Assembly: GCA_017640265.1 (NCBI GenBank)
Contig: JAGFVZ010000030.1
Coordinates: 1-10,496, forward strand
Source: Anoxypelagibacter denitrificans
GTDB lineage: Bacteria; Pseudomonadota; Alphaproteobacteria; Pelagibacterales; Pelagibacteraceae
Length of the DNA: 10,496 bases
Reading direction: 5' to 3'
The translations under genes were made by a program, and so were the position numbers. Each line of letters opens with the position of its first letter. Position 1 is the first letter of the stretch. Shown piece after piece: positions 1 to 5,658 of this stretch. The notes beneath the pieces were generated by a model. That model searched no databases. It was not told the origin of the DNA and saw only the letters and a program-made list of their open reading frames with translations.

Positions 1-81
1 TCGAGGTGGGATTATCTTAAAAAAGATGTGATTCCAGAATATTCATGGATATTAAAGCTTTTTAACAAACACAAAGCCTAA
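1..81 (+). CDS. 3' end of an unrecognised protein-coding gene (partial)
   Basis: Frame 1 is open from the window edge to a TAA stop at 79-81, giving the last 26 residues of a protein that begins before the window. The tail reads SRWDYLKKDVIPEYSWILKL and ends in a basic NKHKA, with four aromatic residues. It looks like real protein rather than noise, but it is too short for me to assign a family. It ends 8 bases from the stop of the convergent lipoprotein gene, a spacing like the other gene junctions here. No terminator hairpin fits between the two stops. The call rests on the open frame, composition and position only. Confidence 0.5.
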   Translation, partial: SRWDYLKKDVIPEYSWILKLFNKHKA

Positions 82-89
82 ATTTACAA

Positions 90-389
90 TTACCAACAAT
101 TTTTAGATGAAAAGCCCACAACCTTTGAGTTTTCAATCTCAAACCGTCTTTCACATTTAATTTTAAATTTAGAGTCGTAATAAACAAAAATTTTATTTTT
201 ACTATTAGCCACCTCAATAAAATCCGGTTTACCGAATTCTATTTTTAATTCATCTGTAGATTTATTAAGAAATCTACTTAATTTCTTTTTCTCTTCTTCT
301 GAAACAGCGTCAACTTTCTTGCTCACTGTTTTACAGCTTATAATCGTAAGAAAAATCGCAATTGCATAAATAAAAAAGAAATTTTTCAT
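90..389 (-). CDS. Small lipoprotein, possibly BamE/SmpA-like
   Basis: This 99-residue protein starts with a type II signal peptide: Lys at 2, a hydrophobic stretch over residues 4-17, then a lipobox ending IIS-C with the lipidated Cys at 19. The mature part is about 80 residues, starting with a charged linker rich in Lys and Glu (about 20-40). A compact region follows with the pattern LNKSTDELKIEFGKPDFI, then an aromatic VYYDSK, a Cys-containing KCERRFEIEN and a final NCW. The order small lipoprotein, leucine, G-K-P-D turn, aromatic strand, Cys, basic F-x-I-x-N strand and terminal Cys resembles small BamE/SmpA-like outer-membrane lipoproteins. The similarity is by pattern only and the true BamE role is not shown. 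Two mature cysteines (C79 and C98 by my count) could form a disulfide in the periplasm. It is probably transcribed alone, from the gap shared with the purine permease gene. Confidence 0.75.
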   Translation of the reverse strand: MKNFFFIYAIAIFLTIISCKTVSKKVDAVSEEEKKKLSRFLNKSTDELKIEFGKPDFIEVANSKNKIFVYYDSKFKIKCERRFEIENSKVVGFSSKNCW

Positions 390-418
390 AATTCAACTTT
401 TCATAGAATACACGAAAA

Positions 419-424
419 ATTATA
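419..424 (-). promoter_or_regulatory. Candidate -10 box for the small lipoprotein gene
   Basis: Read on the minus strand this is a perfect TATAAT. A transcript from it would start near 412, leaving a leader of about 20-25 nucleotides before the ATG at 389. I see no good -35 hexamer at the right distance. In such A+T-rich sequence a chance match is quite possible. Confidence 0.3.
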
Positions 425-462
425 AACAAAAATACAACTTTTAATACATAAAAAAACTTATT

Positions 463-485
463 ATGAAATTTTTTTTAGATTTCAT
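463..485. repeat. Perfect 7-bp inverted repeat in the divergent gap
   Basis: ATGAAAT at 463-469 is repeated in inverted form as ATTTCAT at 479-485, separated by 9 bases, seven of them T (470-476). It lies in the middle of the 390-594 gap between two divergent genes. It could be a regulator-binding palindrome or a weak hairpin. It is not G+C rich and lacks a T-tract after the second arm, so it is not a convincing terminator. Low-complexity A+T sequence raises the odds of a chance repeat. Confidence 0.3.
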
Positions 486-583
486 CCAAAGAATCAACTA
501 TGTAATTAGTGTGATAATAACTTGCATTTGTTAGTTTATCTTTTGCTAGTTTGTTTTAAGTAATATTCAAAATTAAGAATTAA

Positions 584-590
584 AGAGAGG
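584..590 (+). promoter_or_regulatory. Ribosome binding site of the purine permease
   Basis: AGAGAGG lies 4 bases before the ATG at 595 and is one of the few clear Shine-Dalgarno-like sequences in the window. It supports the ATG at 595 as the start. A TAATAT at 561-566 could be a -10 box giving a short leader, but no good -35 accompanies it. Confidence 0.6.
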
Positions 591-594
591 TAAA

Positions 595-1953
595 ATGCTT
601 AATAAATACTTTGGGTATAGGAAAAATAAAACAACTTTTAAAACTGAAGTTGTGGCCGGTGTTACGACGTTTTTAACTATGGCTTATATTATGTTTCTAA
701 ATCCCTTCATTCTTTCTGGTGAGTTTGCGGGTACTGAAAAAGGTTTTTTTGACTTTGGTTTTGTATTCACAGGAACTATTGTGGCAACTGCCATTGCATG
801 CTTCATCATGGCGTTCTATGGAAAGACCTGGCCAATAGGTCTTGCGCCCGGCATGGGTATCAATGCATTTGTGGCCTTCGGAGTTGTTGGTGGAATGGGA
901 TATACTCCTGCCGAAGCTTTAGCTGCTGTCTTGCTTTCAGGAATATTTTTTTTATTGGTTTCTCTTACACCCATTAGAGCTTGGATCATCAATTCAATTC
1001 CAAAGAGTTTAAAATTTGGAATTGGTGCAGGGATAGGACTTTTTCTTGCTATTATCGGACTGGAGATAATGGGTATAGTCGGAGACCATCCGGTTACTTT
1101 GGTGACTTTAGGTAACATTAAACAACCCTTGGTCTTACTGGGTTGTCTCGCGTTTATCGTGATGATTGTTTTAGAAAAGCTAAAGATAAAAGGTAACATT
1201 ATTATAGGTATATTGGTATTTAGCTTTTTGGCTTGGCTACCGATGTGGGGTTGGACTGGAGCAACAATTGAGGGAGGTAATTCTTTAGCAAAATTCAATG
1301 GAATTTTTTCTGCTCCTCCGTCAATGGGTTATTTGTTTGATGCCTTCGAAGGTTTTGGCACTGGAAAAGTTTTTGCTGGAAGCGGAATAACAGTCATATT
1401 TACTCTTTTCTTTATTGATTTCTTTGACACGGCTGGGACCTTGACTTCGGTTGCTAACGTTTCTGGAAAAGTTGATAAAAAAGGAAGAGTACAAGACATT
1501 GATAAAGCTATGCTTGCTGACAGTGTTGGAACAGTTGCTGGTGCTTTAGTGGGAACCACGACGGTGACAAGTTACGTAGAGTCAGGAGCCGGCGTGAAGG
1601 CTGGTGGAAGAACGGGTATGACTTCTTTAGTTATTGGAATACTATTTTTGTTATGTCTAGGCTTTGCGCCATTGGCAACTAGTTTACCAAAAGAAATAGA
1701 TGGGGCTGCACTTGTATATGTTGCTATACTCTTTGTAAGAAATATCACTGATATAGATTGGAAAGATATTTCTGAGTCTGCACCTTCGGTTATAGCTATG
1801 ATCACTATGCCGCTTACCTATAGTATTAGTAACGGTATTGCGTTAGCATTTATATCTTATGCAGCAATCAAAATATTAACTGGTGATGCCGCAAAAACTT
1901 CACCGGCAATATGGGTGGTTGCAGTTCTTAGCATAATCAGTTTCTCAGTTTAA
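595..1953 (+). CDS. NCS2-family guanine/hypoxanthine permease (AzgA/PbuG type)
   Basis: This 452-residue inner-membrane protein probably imports purine bases (guanine, hypoxanthine, perhaps adenine) with protons. The N-terminus has the family pattern FKTEVVAGVTTFLTMAYIMF followed by NPFIL. Next come GMGINAFVAF near residue 84, a D-F-F-D-T-A-G-T motif starting at D275, and TTTVTSYVESGAG at 321-333 followed by AGGRTG. These are hallmarks of the AzgA/PbuG (COG2252) branch of NCS2, as opposed to the UraA/xanthine branch. The length is normal for the family and hydrophobic segments cover most of the protein (12-14 expected). The ATG follows a good ribosome binding site. The gene converges on a purine phosphoribosyltransferase gene and they share a terminator, which fits purine salvage. 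No purine-riboswitch core is visible upstream. Guanine, hypoxanthine and adenine specificity cannot be separated from the sequence. Confidence 0.93.
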   Translation: MLNKYFGYRKNKTTFKTEVVAGVTTFLTMAYIMFLNPFILSGEFAGTEKGFFDFGFVFTGTIVATAIACFIMAFYGKTWPIGLAPGMGINAFVAFGVVGGMGYTPAEALAAVLLSGIFFLLVSLTPIRAWIINSIPKSLKFGIGAGIGLFLAIIGLEIMGIVGDHPVTLVTLGNIKQPLVLLGCLAFIVMIVLEKLKIKGNIIIGILVFSFLAWLPMWGWTGATIEGGNSLAKFNGIFSAPPSMGYLFDAFEGFGTGKVFAGSGITVIFTLFFIDFFDTAGTLTSVANVSGKVDKKGRVQDIDKAMLADSVGTVAGALVGTTTVTSYVESGAGVKAGGRTGMTSLVIGILFLLCLGFAPLATSLPKEIDGAALVYVAILFVRNITDIDWKDISESAPSVIAMITMPLTYSISNGIALAFISYAAIKILTGDAAKTSPAIWVVAVLSIISFSV

Positions 1954-1967
1954 ATAATTAGTTATAC

Positions 1968-2005
1968 AAAAAAAGGGTTGGATAGTTTTTCTAACCCTTT
2001 TTTTT
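1968..2005. terminator. Bidirectional rho-independent terminator between convergent genes
   Basis: The arms are 1968-1982 and 1990-2004. Pairing runs from A1982-T1990 out through a GGGTT/AACCC core (with one G-T wobble at 1980/1992) to an A-tract of 1968-1974 paired with T1998-2004. The loop is TAGTTTT (1983-1989). Because the flanks are A-rich on one side and T-rich on the other, it has the hairpin plus U-tract form in both directions. It can end both the permease transcript and the phosphoribosyltransferase transcript. The second arm overlaps the last codons and the TAG stop (1991-1993) of the minus-strand gene. Confidence 0.9.
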
Positions 2006-2527
2006 ATTTTTATTTTTTAAATCGGATATCGTAACGCTTTCCATTTCCTCAAATGGTTGAACTATCCACACATCTTCTTTGAGATCTTCAGCTATATAAT
2101 CACAAGGAAATTTTGAGGCTTTAGGTTTTCTCCAGATAACAGCTGTTTTAATATCTTTAATTTTTCCTTTTAAAGGTTCGTAGTTTTTCAAAAATTTAAG
2201 TGCTTCTCTCATTGTGCGCGAACTGTCCAATAAATCATCAACCAAGAGAAGTTTCCCGCCCATATCCTTTACAGTAGTGCTGATCTCTCTAGAAAAAATA
2301 ATTTCCTCGTTATAAACATCTTCCGTCTTTTCTCCGGTATACGATTTTGCACAAAGGTAGGCGGTATTTTTTTTAAGCACCCTAGAAATTAAATCTGCAG
2401 GAATTGCTCCGCCTCGCATAATTGCAACTACCAAATCAATCTGGTAGCCAGACTCAGCAATTTGTAGAATTAATTTTTCGCAGAGCAGGTTGTAATTTGA
2501 CCAATCGATGTGTAACTTCTTAGCCAT
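1991..2527 (-). CDS. Gpt-like purine (xanthine/guanine/hypoxanthine) phosphoribosyltransferase
   Basis: This 178-residue type I phosphoribosyltransferase should join a purine base to PRPP to make the nucleotide, in the cytoplasm. The layout follows E. coli XGPRT: KLHIDWSNY at the N-terminus, VVAIMRGGAIPADL at 33-46 (the RGG pyrophosphate loop), LLLVDDLLDSSRT at 93-105 (the PRPP-binding loop, acidic pair D97-D98), WRKP at 132-135 (K134 in the place of the purine-binding Lys of XGPRT) and VWIVQPFE at 153-160 (matching DTWIEQPWD, whose Trp-Ile contacts the base). The PRPP loop has Ser-Ser-Arg where XGPRT has Thr-Gly-Gly. About 18 extra residues follow the family core, ending in a Lys-rich tail encoded partly by the terminator. 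No strong ribosome binding site precedes the ATG at 2527. The permease next door supports purine salvage. Exact base preference is not settled. Confidence 0.85.
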   Translation of the reverse strand: MAKKLHIDWSNYNLLCEKLILQIAESGYQIDLVVAIMRGGAIPADLISRVLKKNTAYLCAKSYTGEKTEDVYNEEIIFSREISTTVKDMGGKLLLVDDLLDSSRTMREALKFLKNYEPLKGKIKDIKTAVIWRKPKASKFPCDYIAEDLKEDVWIVQPFEEMESVTISDLKNKNKKKG

Positions 2528-2547
2528 AAAAAAGGTTAAATCATTTT

Positions 2548-2554
2548 AAAGGAG
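2548..2554 (+). promoter_or_regulatory. Ribosome binding site of the DUF1330 gene
   Basis: AAAGGAG ends 9 bases before the ATG at 2564 and fixes that start. It occupies the middle of the 36-base gap between two divergent start codons, leaving little room for promoters. A TTGACC at 2497-2502, inside the minus-strand gene, resembles a -35 box, but the sequence 17 bases downstream is a poor -10. Confidence 0.7.
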
Positions 2555-2563
2555 ATGTAAATA

Positions 2564-2851
2564 ATGAAAGGTTATTGGCTAAGCGTATACGAAAAAGTTG
2601 CAGACCCAGAAATTCAAAAGAAATATGCTGAAAAAGCTACAGTTGCTATAAAAAAATTTGGAGGCATTTTCTTATGCCGCGGAGGGAAAAATCTTTGTCT
2701 TGAAGGATCTAAATCACCTAGAACTGTGATTGTTGAATTCTCAAGCTACGAGAATGCAGAAAAATGTTACAACTCTAAGGAATACAAAGAAGCTCTGCAT
2801 GTTTTGAAAGATTCAGCTAAAAGAAATCTTCAGATTGTTGAAGGGGCTTAG
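2564..2851 (+). CDS. DUF1330 family protein
   Basis: This 95-residue soluble protein matches the DUF1330 pattern along its whole length. It has GYWLSVYEKVADPE at 3-16, YAEKA at 21-25, FGGIFLCRGG at 32-41 (with the typical Arg39), LEG at 46-48, RTVIVEFSSYENAEKCY, then SKEYKEAL near 72-79 and a final RNLQIVEGA. DUF1330 proteins have a dimeric ferredoxin-like alpha/beta-barrel fold and no firmly established general function. Two cysteines (38 and 45) flank the RGG turn. It is monocistronic by layout: it diverges from the phosphoribosyltransferase gene with a 36-base gap, and its TAG stop overlaps the stop of the convergent DNA glycosylase gene by 4 bases. A link to purine metabolism is possible from position only. 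Confidence 0.9.
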   Translation: MKGYWLSVYEKVADPEIQKKYAEKATVAIKKFGGIFLCRGGKNLCLEGSKSPRTVIVEFSSYENAEKCYNSKEYKEALHVLKDSAKRNLQIVEGA

Positions 2852-3468
2852 TATTGAATAGGATCGTTATCTATTGAGCGCCAAAGATACCAAACTGCAA
2901 TTGTACACATAGGCGAAAATTTTTTGTGTAATTTTTCTACAAAATTTCTTGGAGGTAAATATTTCTTTTTGTAATTCTTGGATATCGCCTTTTGGAGTCC
3001 TAGATCCAAACTAGGCCAAATATTTGGCCTGTTAAAAGTAAACATTAATATCATTTCTGCCGACCATCTTCCAATTTGTTTTAACTGTGAGAGGTATTCA
3101 ATAGCTTCTTCGTCATGCATTTTTTTGATTTTTTTTGGGTCAAATTTTTTACTAAGAATATCATTAGCTAAGCATTTTATACCTTTGGCTTTCTGTTTGC
3201 TTAATCCACAAGCCTTTATCTTATTAGTTGATAGTTTTGAAACGATAGAAGGTTTAATCTTTTTTTTGCAAGCCTTATTAAACCTCAAAAAAATGGAACT
3301 TGCTGCAGCGACACTAATTTGTTGACCGATTATACTTTTGCAAAGAGAAAAGAAAACATCGTTACGAGTTGTTAAATGACCTTTGTGAGATTTAATTAGC
3401 CTGGCCATAACTTTATCTCTTTTGGCTAGATACTTTTTTCCTTTATACCAATAACTAGGAGGTTTCAT
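2848..3468 (-). CDS. DNA-3-methyladenine glycosylase II (AlkA-type, HhH-GPD)
   Basis: This 206-residue base-excision-repair enzyme should remove alkylated purines from DNA. It has SIIGQQISVAAASSI at 45-59, the first helix of the HhH-GPD fold. The segment LSKQKAKGIKCLA at 89-101 follows. The helix-hairpin-helix with its glycine turn is LKQIGRWSAEMIL at 129-141. The loop PSLDLGL at 152-158 carries the catalytic Asp155, in the position of Asp238 of E. coli AlkA. No C-terminal Cys4 iron-sulfur cluster is seen, so it is not an EndoIII/MutY type. It lacks the extra N-terminal domain of E. coli AlkA and is the shorter form common in bacteria and archaea. Its ATG overlaps the TGA of the upstream transporter gene by 4 bases (ATGA), so the two are probably translationally coupled. 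The protein is strongly basic, as expected for DNA binding. Confidence 0.9.
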   Translation of the reverse strand: MKPPSYWYKGKKYLAKRDKVMARLIKSHKGHLTTRNDVFFSLCKSIIGQQISVAAASSIFLRFNKACKKKIKPSIVSKLSTNKIKACGLSKQKAKGIKCLANDILSKKFDPKKIKKMHDEEAIEYLSQLKQIGRWSAEMILMFTFNRPNIWPSLDLGLQKAISKNYKKKYLPPRNFVEKLHKKFSPMCTIAVWYLWRSIDNDPIQY

Positions 3469-4349
3469 TGCTGTCTAGGCATGATAACAGCTTTTTTAAG
3501 CTGACGTTCTCTTGTAAAAATAATTAAGGAAGAAACAACAATTAATCCCGCTCCCAATATTGTGTAAGAAGACGGTATTTCTTGAAAAATAAAGAATCCA
3601 AAGGCAATTGCGTATATAAGAGCAAGATATTTAAGAGGAGTTGTTAAAGATACTTCTGCAAGTTTGTAAGACTGCGTTAATAATAAATTCGCAACAGAAC
3701 CAAAAATACCAATCAAGACAAGCAAAATAAAATCAATTTTTGTGGGTATTAACCAACCGCCAAAAGGAAGTGTCGCTAATCCGGCTAATCCACTAACTAA
3801 AGTAAAATAAAATGCTATTAACCATACACTTTCACCATAAAGAGTTAGTTTGCGAATAAGAATACAAACAGCTGCAAATCCTAAACAAAATATTATGGGA
3901 AAAATATAGAAGATGTTTGCAGTTTCAAATCCTGGTCTTGAAATAAAAATTACCCCAACAAAACCTATTACAACCGCTGACCATCTGGTTAATCTAACTT
4001 TTTCACTTAAAAAAAATATACTAAACAATGTCACAAAGATTGGACCCGCAAATGTCATAGCCACCGTTTCTGCTAATTCTAAGTTACGCAAAGCAATAAA
4101 AATTGAGGCCATAGCGATGGTTCCAAAAAGCGAACGATAAAAATGAAGGCTAATTTTTTGTGTTTTATAAAAATTTTTTAAGCGATTTTTTGGTATTAAA
4201 AAAAAAATTGGTATTAAACCAAACAAAGAGCGAAAAAATAAGATTTCGCCCAAAGCATATTCACCTGTTACTTTGACAAGAACGTCCATTAGCGAAAAGA
4301 AAGTGACGCTAATAAGCATATAAAAAAGACCTAAAATATTTTTGCTCAT
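3465..4349 (-). CDS. DMT superfamily transporter (EamA family)
   Basis: This 294-residue inner-membrane protein has two tandem EamA repeats of about five helices each (roughly 8-137 and 150-278), ten segments in all, the standard length and layout. The first repeat begins GLFYMLISVTFFSLMDVLVK and contains EILFFRSLFGLIP, typical of the family. Each repeat ends in its usual form: ETVAMTFAGPIFVTLFSIFFLSEKV in the first, and EVSLTTPLKYLALIYAIAFG plus FQEIP in the second. EamA proteins move small metabolites such as amino acids, nucleobase-like compounds or S-adenosylmethionine. The substrate cannot be read from the sequence. It is the first gene of a two-gene operon with the DNA glycosylase. Its start lies 50 bases from the divergent msrA start, and a perfect TATAAT on the minus strand at 4394-4389 could be its -10 box. 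No clear ribosome binding site is seen. Confidence 0.92.
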   Translation of the reverse strand: MSKNILGLFYMLISVTFFSLMDVLVKVTGEYALGEILFFRSLFGLIPIFFLIPKNRLKNFYKTQKISLHFYRSLFGTIAMASIFIALRNLELAETVAMTFAGPIFVTLFSIFFLSEKVRLTRWSAVVIGFVGVIFISRPGFETANIFYIFPIIFCLGFAAVCILIRKLTLYGESVWLIAFYFTLVSGLAGLATLPFGGWLIPTKIDFILLVLIGIFGSVANLLLTQSYKLAEVSLTTPLKYLALIYAIAFGFFIFQEIPSSYTILGAGLIVVSSLIIFTRERQLKKAVIMPRQQ

Positions 4350-4368
4350 TTTGTCTAATTATTTTATA

Positions 4369-4396
4369 TTGTGAGTACTTTTATTAGTATTATAAA
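4369..4396 (+). promoter_or_regulatory. Candidate promoter of the msrA operon, overlapping a minus-strand -10
   Basis: On the plus strand TTGTGA (4369-4374) and TATAAA (4391-4396) are 16 bases apart. Alternatively TATTAT at 4388-4393 could be the -10. Either would start transcription at or within a few bases of the msrA ATG at 4400, which also has no Shine-Dalgarno sequence. On the minus strand the same bases (4394-4389) read TATAAT and could serve the divergent EamA gene. The two promoters would then overlap and compete. A+T richness makes chance matches likely. Confidence 0.35.
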
Positions 4397-4399
4397 ATT

Positions 4400-4852
4400 A
4401 TGCAAAAAGCGATAGTTGCGTGCGGATGTTTTTGGCAACCAGAAGAAAAATTTCGTAAAATAAAAGGTGTAACTTCTACAGAAGTTGGTTACTGCGGGGG
4501 TGACAACCCAAACGTTTCCTATGAACAAGTATGTGAAGGAAACACGGGTCATGCGGAAGTTGTTAAACTTCAATTCGATGAAAATATAATTTCCTATAAA
4601 AATATAATCAAATTATTTTTTGAATTTCATGACGCAACACAGATAGACGGTCAAGGCTTAAATATCGGAAATAATTATAGAAGTGAAATTTTTTATTTAT
4701 CTAAAAAACAGAAAGAAGCTGCTGAAAAAATAAAAGAAGAAATGAATAAAAAATATAATGGAAAAATTGTAACAAGGATTTCAAAAGAATTAAATTATTG
4801 TAAAGCTGAAAACTATCATCAAAAATATTTGAAGAAAAAAGGAATTTTATGA
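4400..4852 (+). CDS. msrA: Peptide-methionine (S)-S-oxide reductase MsrA
   Basis: This 150-residue enzyme reduces the S-form of methionine sulfoxide in proteins and free methionine. No signal peptide is present, so it acts in the cytoplasm. The active site is GCFWQPEE with catalytic Cys10. Tyr31 (VGYCGG), Glu53 (TGHAEVV) and Tyr93 (GNNYRS) stand at the positions of E. coli Tyr82, Glu94 and Tyr134. HDATQ and AENYHQKYL complete the family signature. The residue after GCFW is Gln instead of the common Gly, and Cys8 lies two residues before the catalytic Cys. Cys134, just before AENYHQ, is a possible resolving cysteine. The protein is shorter than the E. coli enzyme at the N-terminus and slightly at the C-terminus. 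It is first in a four-gene operon, its stop overlapping the sulfurtransferase start by 4 bases. The ATG has no visible ribosome binding site. Confidence 0.95.
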   Translation: MQKAIVACGCFWQPEEKFRKIKGVTSTEVGYCGGDNPNVSYEQVCEGNTGHAEVVKLQFDENIISYKNIIKLFFEFHDATQIDGQGLNIGNNYRSEIFYLSKKQKEAAEKIKEEMNKKYNGKIVTRISKELNYCKAENYHQKYLKKKGIL

Positions 4853-5658
4853 ACTTAGTTACAACTGATTGGCTTAAGACTAATTTGGATAAGGTAAAAA
4901 TATTTGATGCAACTTGGCATATGCCTAATTTAAAACGCGACGCTAGAAAAGAATATTTAGAAAAACATATTCCTGGTGCAATATTTTGGGACCTTGATGA
5001 GCACAGTGATAAGGGCTCTCCGTATCCTCATATGCTCCCTAACTCTGATTATTGGACCCAAATGCTGTGGTCTTTTGGAATTAAGAATGATGATCATATT
5101 GTAGCTTACGACTTTAGTGATGTTCATAGTGCATGTAGGCTGTGGTTCTCTCTTAAATACTTTGGACATCAAAAAATTTCAGTTTTAGACGGAGGAATGA
5201 AAAAGTGGCTTCTGGAAAATAAACCTACGACTAATAAGATAAATAAAATTGAACGAATAAATAGCTACCGAGTAAGCGAGAATGTTGATTGGATCAAAAA
5301 TAAAAAACAAATTGATGAAAATATTAAAAATAATTCTTTTGTTTTGGTAGACGCAAGAAGCCGTCAACGTTTTGAGGGAAAAATGGATGAGCCTCGACCA
5401 GAACTACGAAGAGGTTCTGTTCCGGGTTCAAAAAATATCCCGTTCCAAGATTGTATTAATTCTAAAATAAACACGTTTAAAACAAAATCCGAATTGATTA
5501 AGATTTTTAATGAAAATAATATAGATTATTTTAAGCCTATTGTTTTTTCTTGTGGTTCTGGAGTTACTGCGTGCGTTTTGAGTATGGCATATTCTCTGAT
5601 AAGTGATAAAAATGCTATGATTTATGATGGTTCTTGGTCAGAATATGGAAAAAAATAA
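4849..5658 (+). CDS. sseA: 3-mercaptopyruvate sulfurtransferase-like protein (two rhodanese domains)
   Basis: This 269-residue cytoplasmic protein has the tandem rhodanese layout. The first domain (about 1-128) is non-catalytic and holds KIFDATWHMP, EYLEKHIPGAIFWDLDEHSD and SVLDGGMKKWLLE. The second (about 150-269) holds FVLVDARSRQRFEG, the RRGSVPGSKNIPF loop, and the active-site loop CGSGVTA with the persulfide-forming Cys235. It ends with YDGSWSEYG. The CG-S/T-GVT loop is typical of 3-mercaptopyruvate sulfurtransferases; classic thiosulfate sulfurtransferases usually have CRKGVT. It should move sulfur from 3-mercaptopyruvate or another donor to thiols, thioredoxin or cyanide. Length is near the usual 280. 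It starts inside the msrA stop (ATGA) and its TAA is followed directly by the adaptor ATG, so it is the middle of a coupled operon. The symbol is by family resemblance, and the donor is not proven. Confidence 0.88.
   Translation: MNLVTTDWLKTNLDKVKIFDATWHMPNLKRDARKEYLEKHIPGAIFWDLDEHSDKGSPYPHMLPNSDYWTQMLWSFGIKNDDHIVAYDFSDVHSACRLWFSLKYFGHQKISVLDGGMKKWLLENKPTTNKINKIERINSYRVSENVDWIKNKKQIDENIKNNSFVLVDARSRQRFEGKMDEPRPELRRGSVPGSKNIPFQDCINSKINTFKTKSELIKIFNENNIDYFKPIVFSCGSGVTACVLSMAYSLISDKNAMIYDGSWSEYGKK

Noticed and set aside
390..594. Purine riboswitch upstream of the permease
   Set aside because: I looked for the conserved three-way junction core and loop pairing and did not see them. The gap is low-complexity A+T sequence.
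816..1298. A 160-codon open frame antisense to the permease
   Set aside because: The plus-strand frame has all AzgA/PbuG motifs. The antisense product is proline- and isoleucine-rich with no recognisable domain, as expected for a shadow.
2828..2843. CTTCA/TGAAG hairpin near the end of the DUF1330 gene, as a terminator for the DNA glycosylase operon
   Set aside because: The stem is only 5 bp, inside coding sequence, with a broken T-tract. It is too weak to call.
4364..4573. A 69-codon minus-strand open frame across the divergent gap and the start of msrA
   Set aside because: It is antisense to the MsrA active-site region and covers the promoter gap, and no family pattern is seen.
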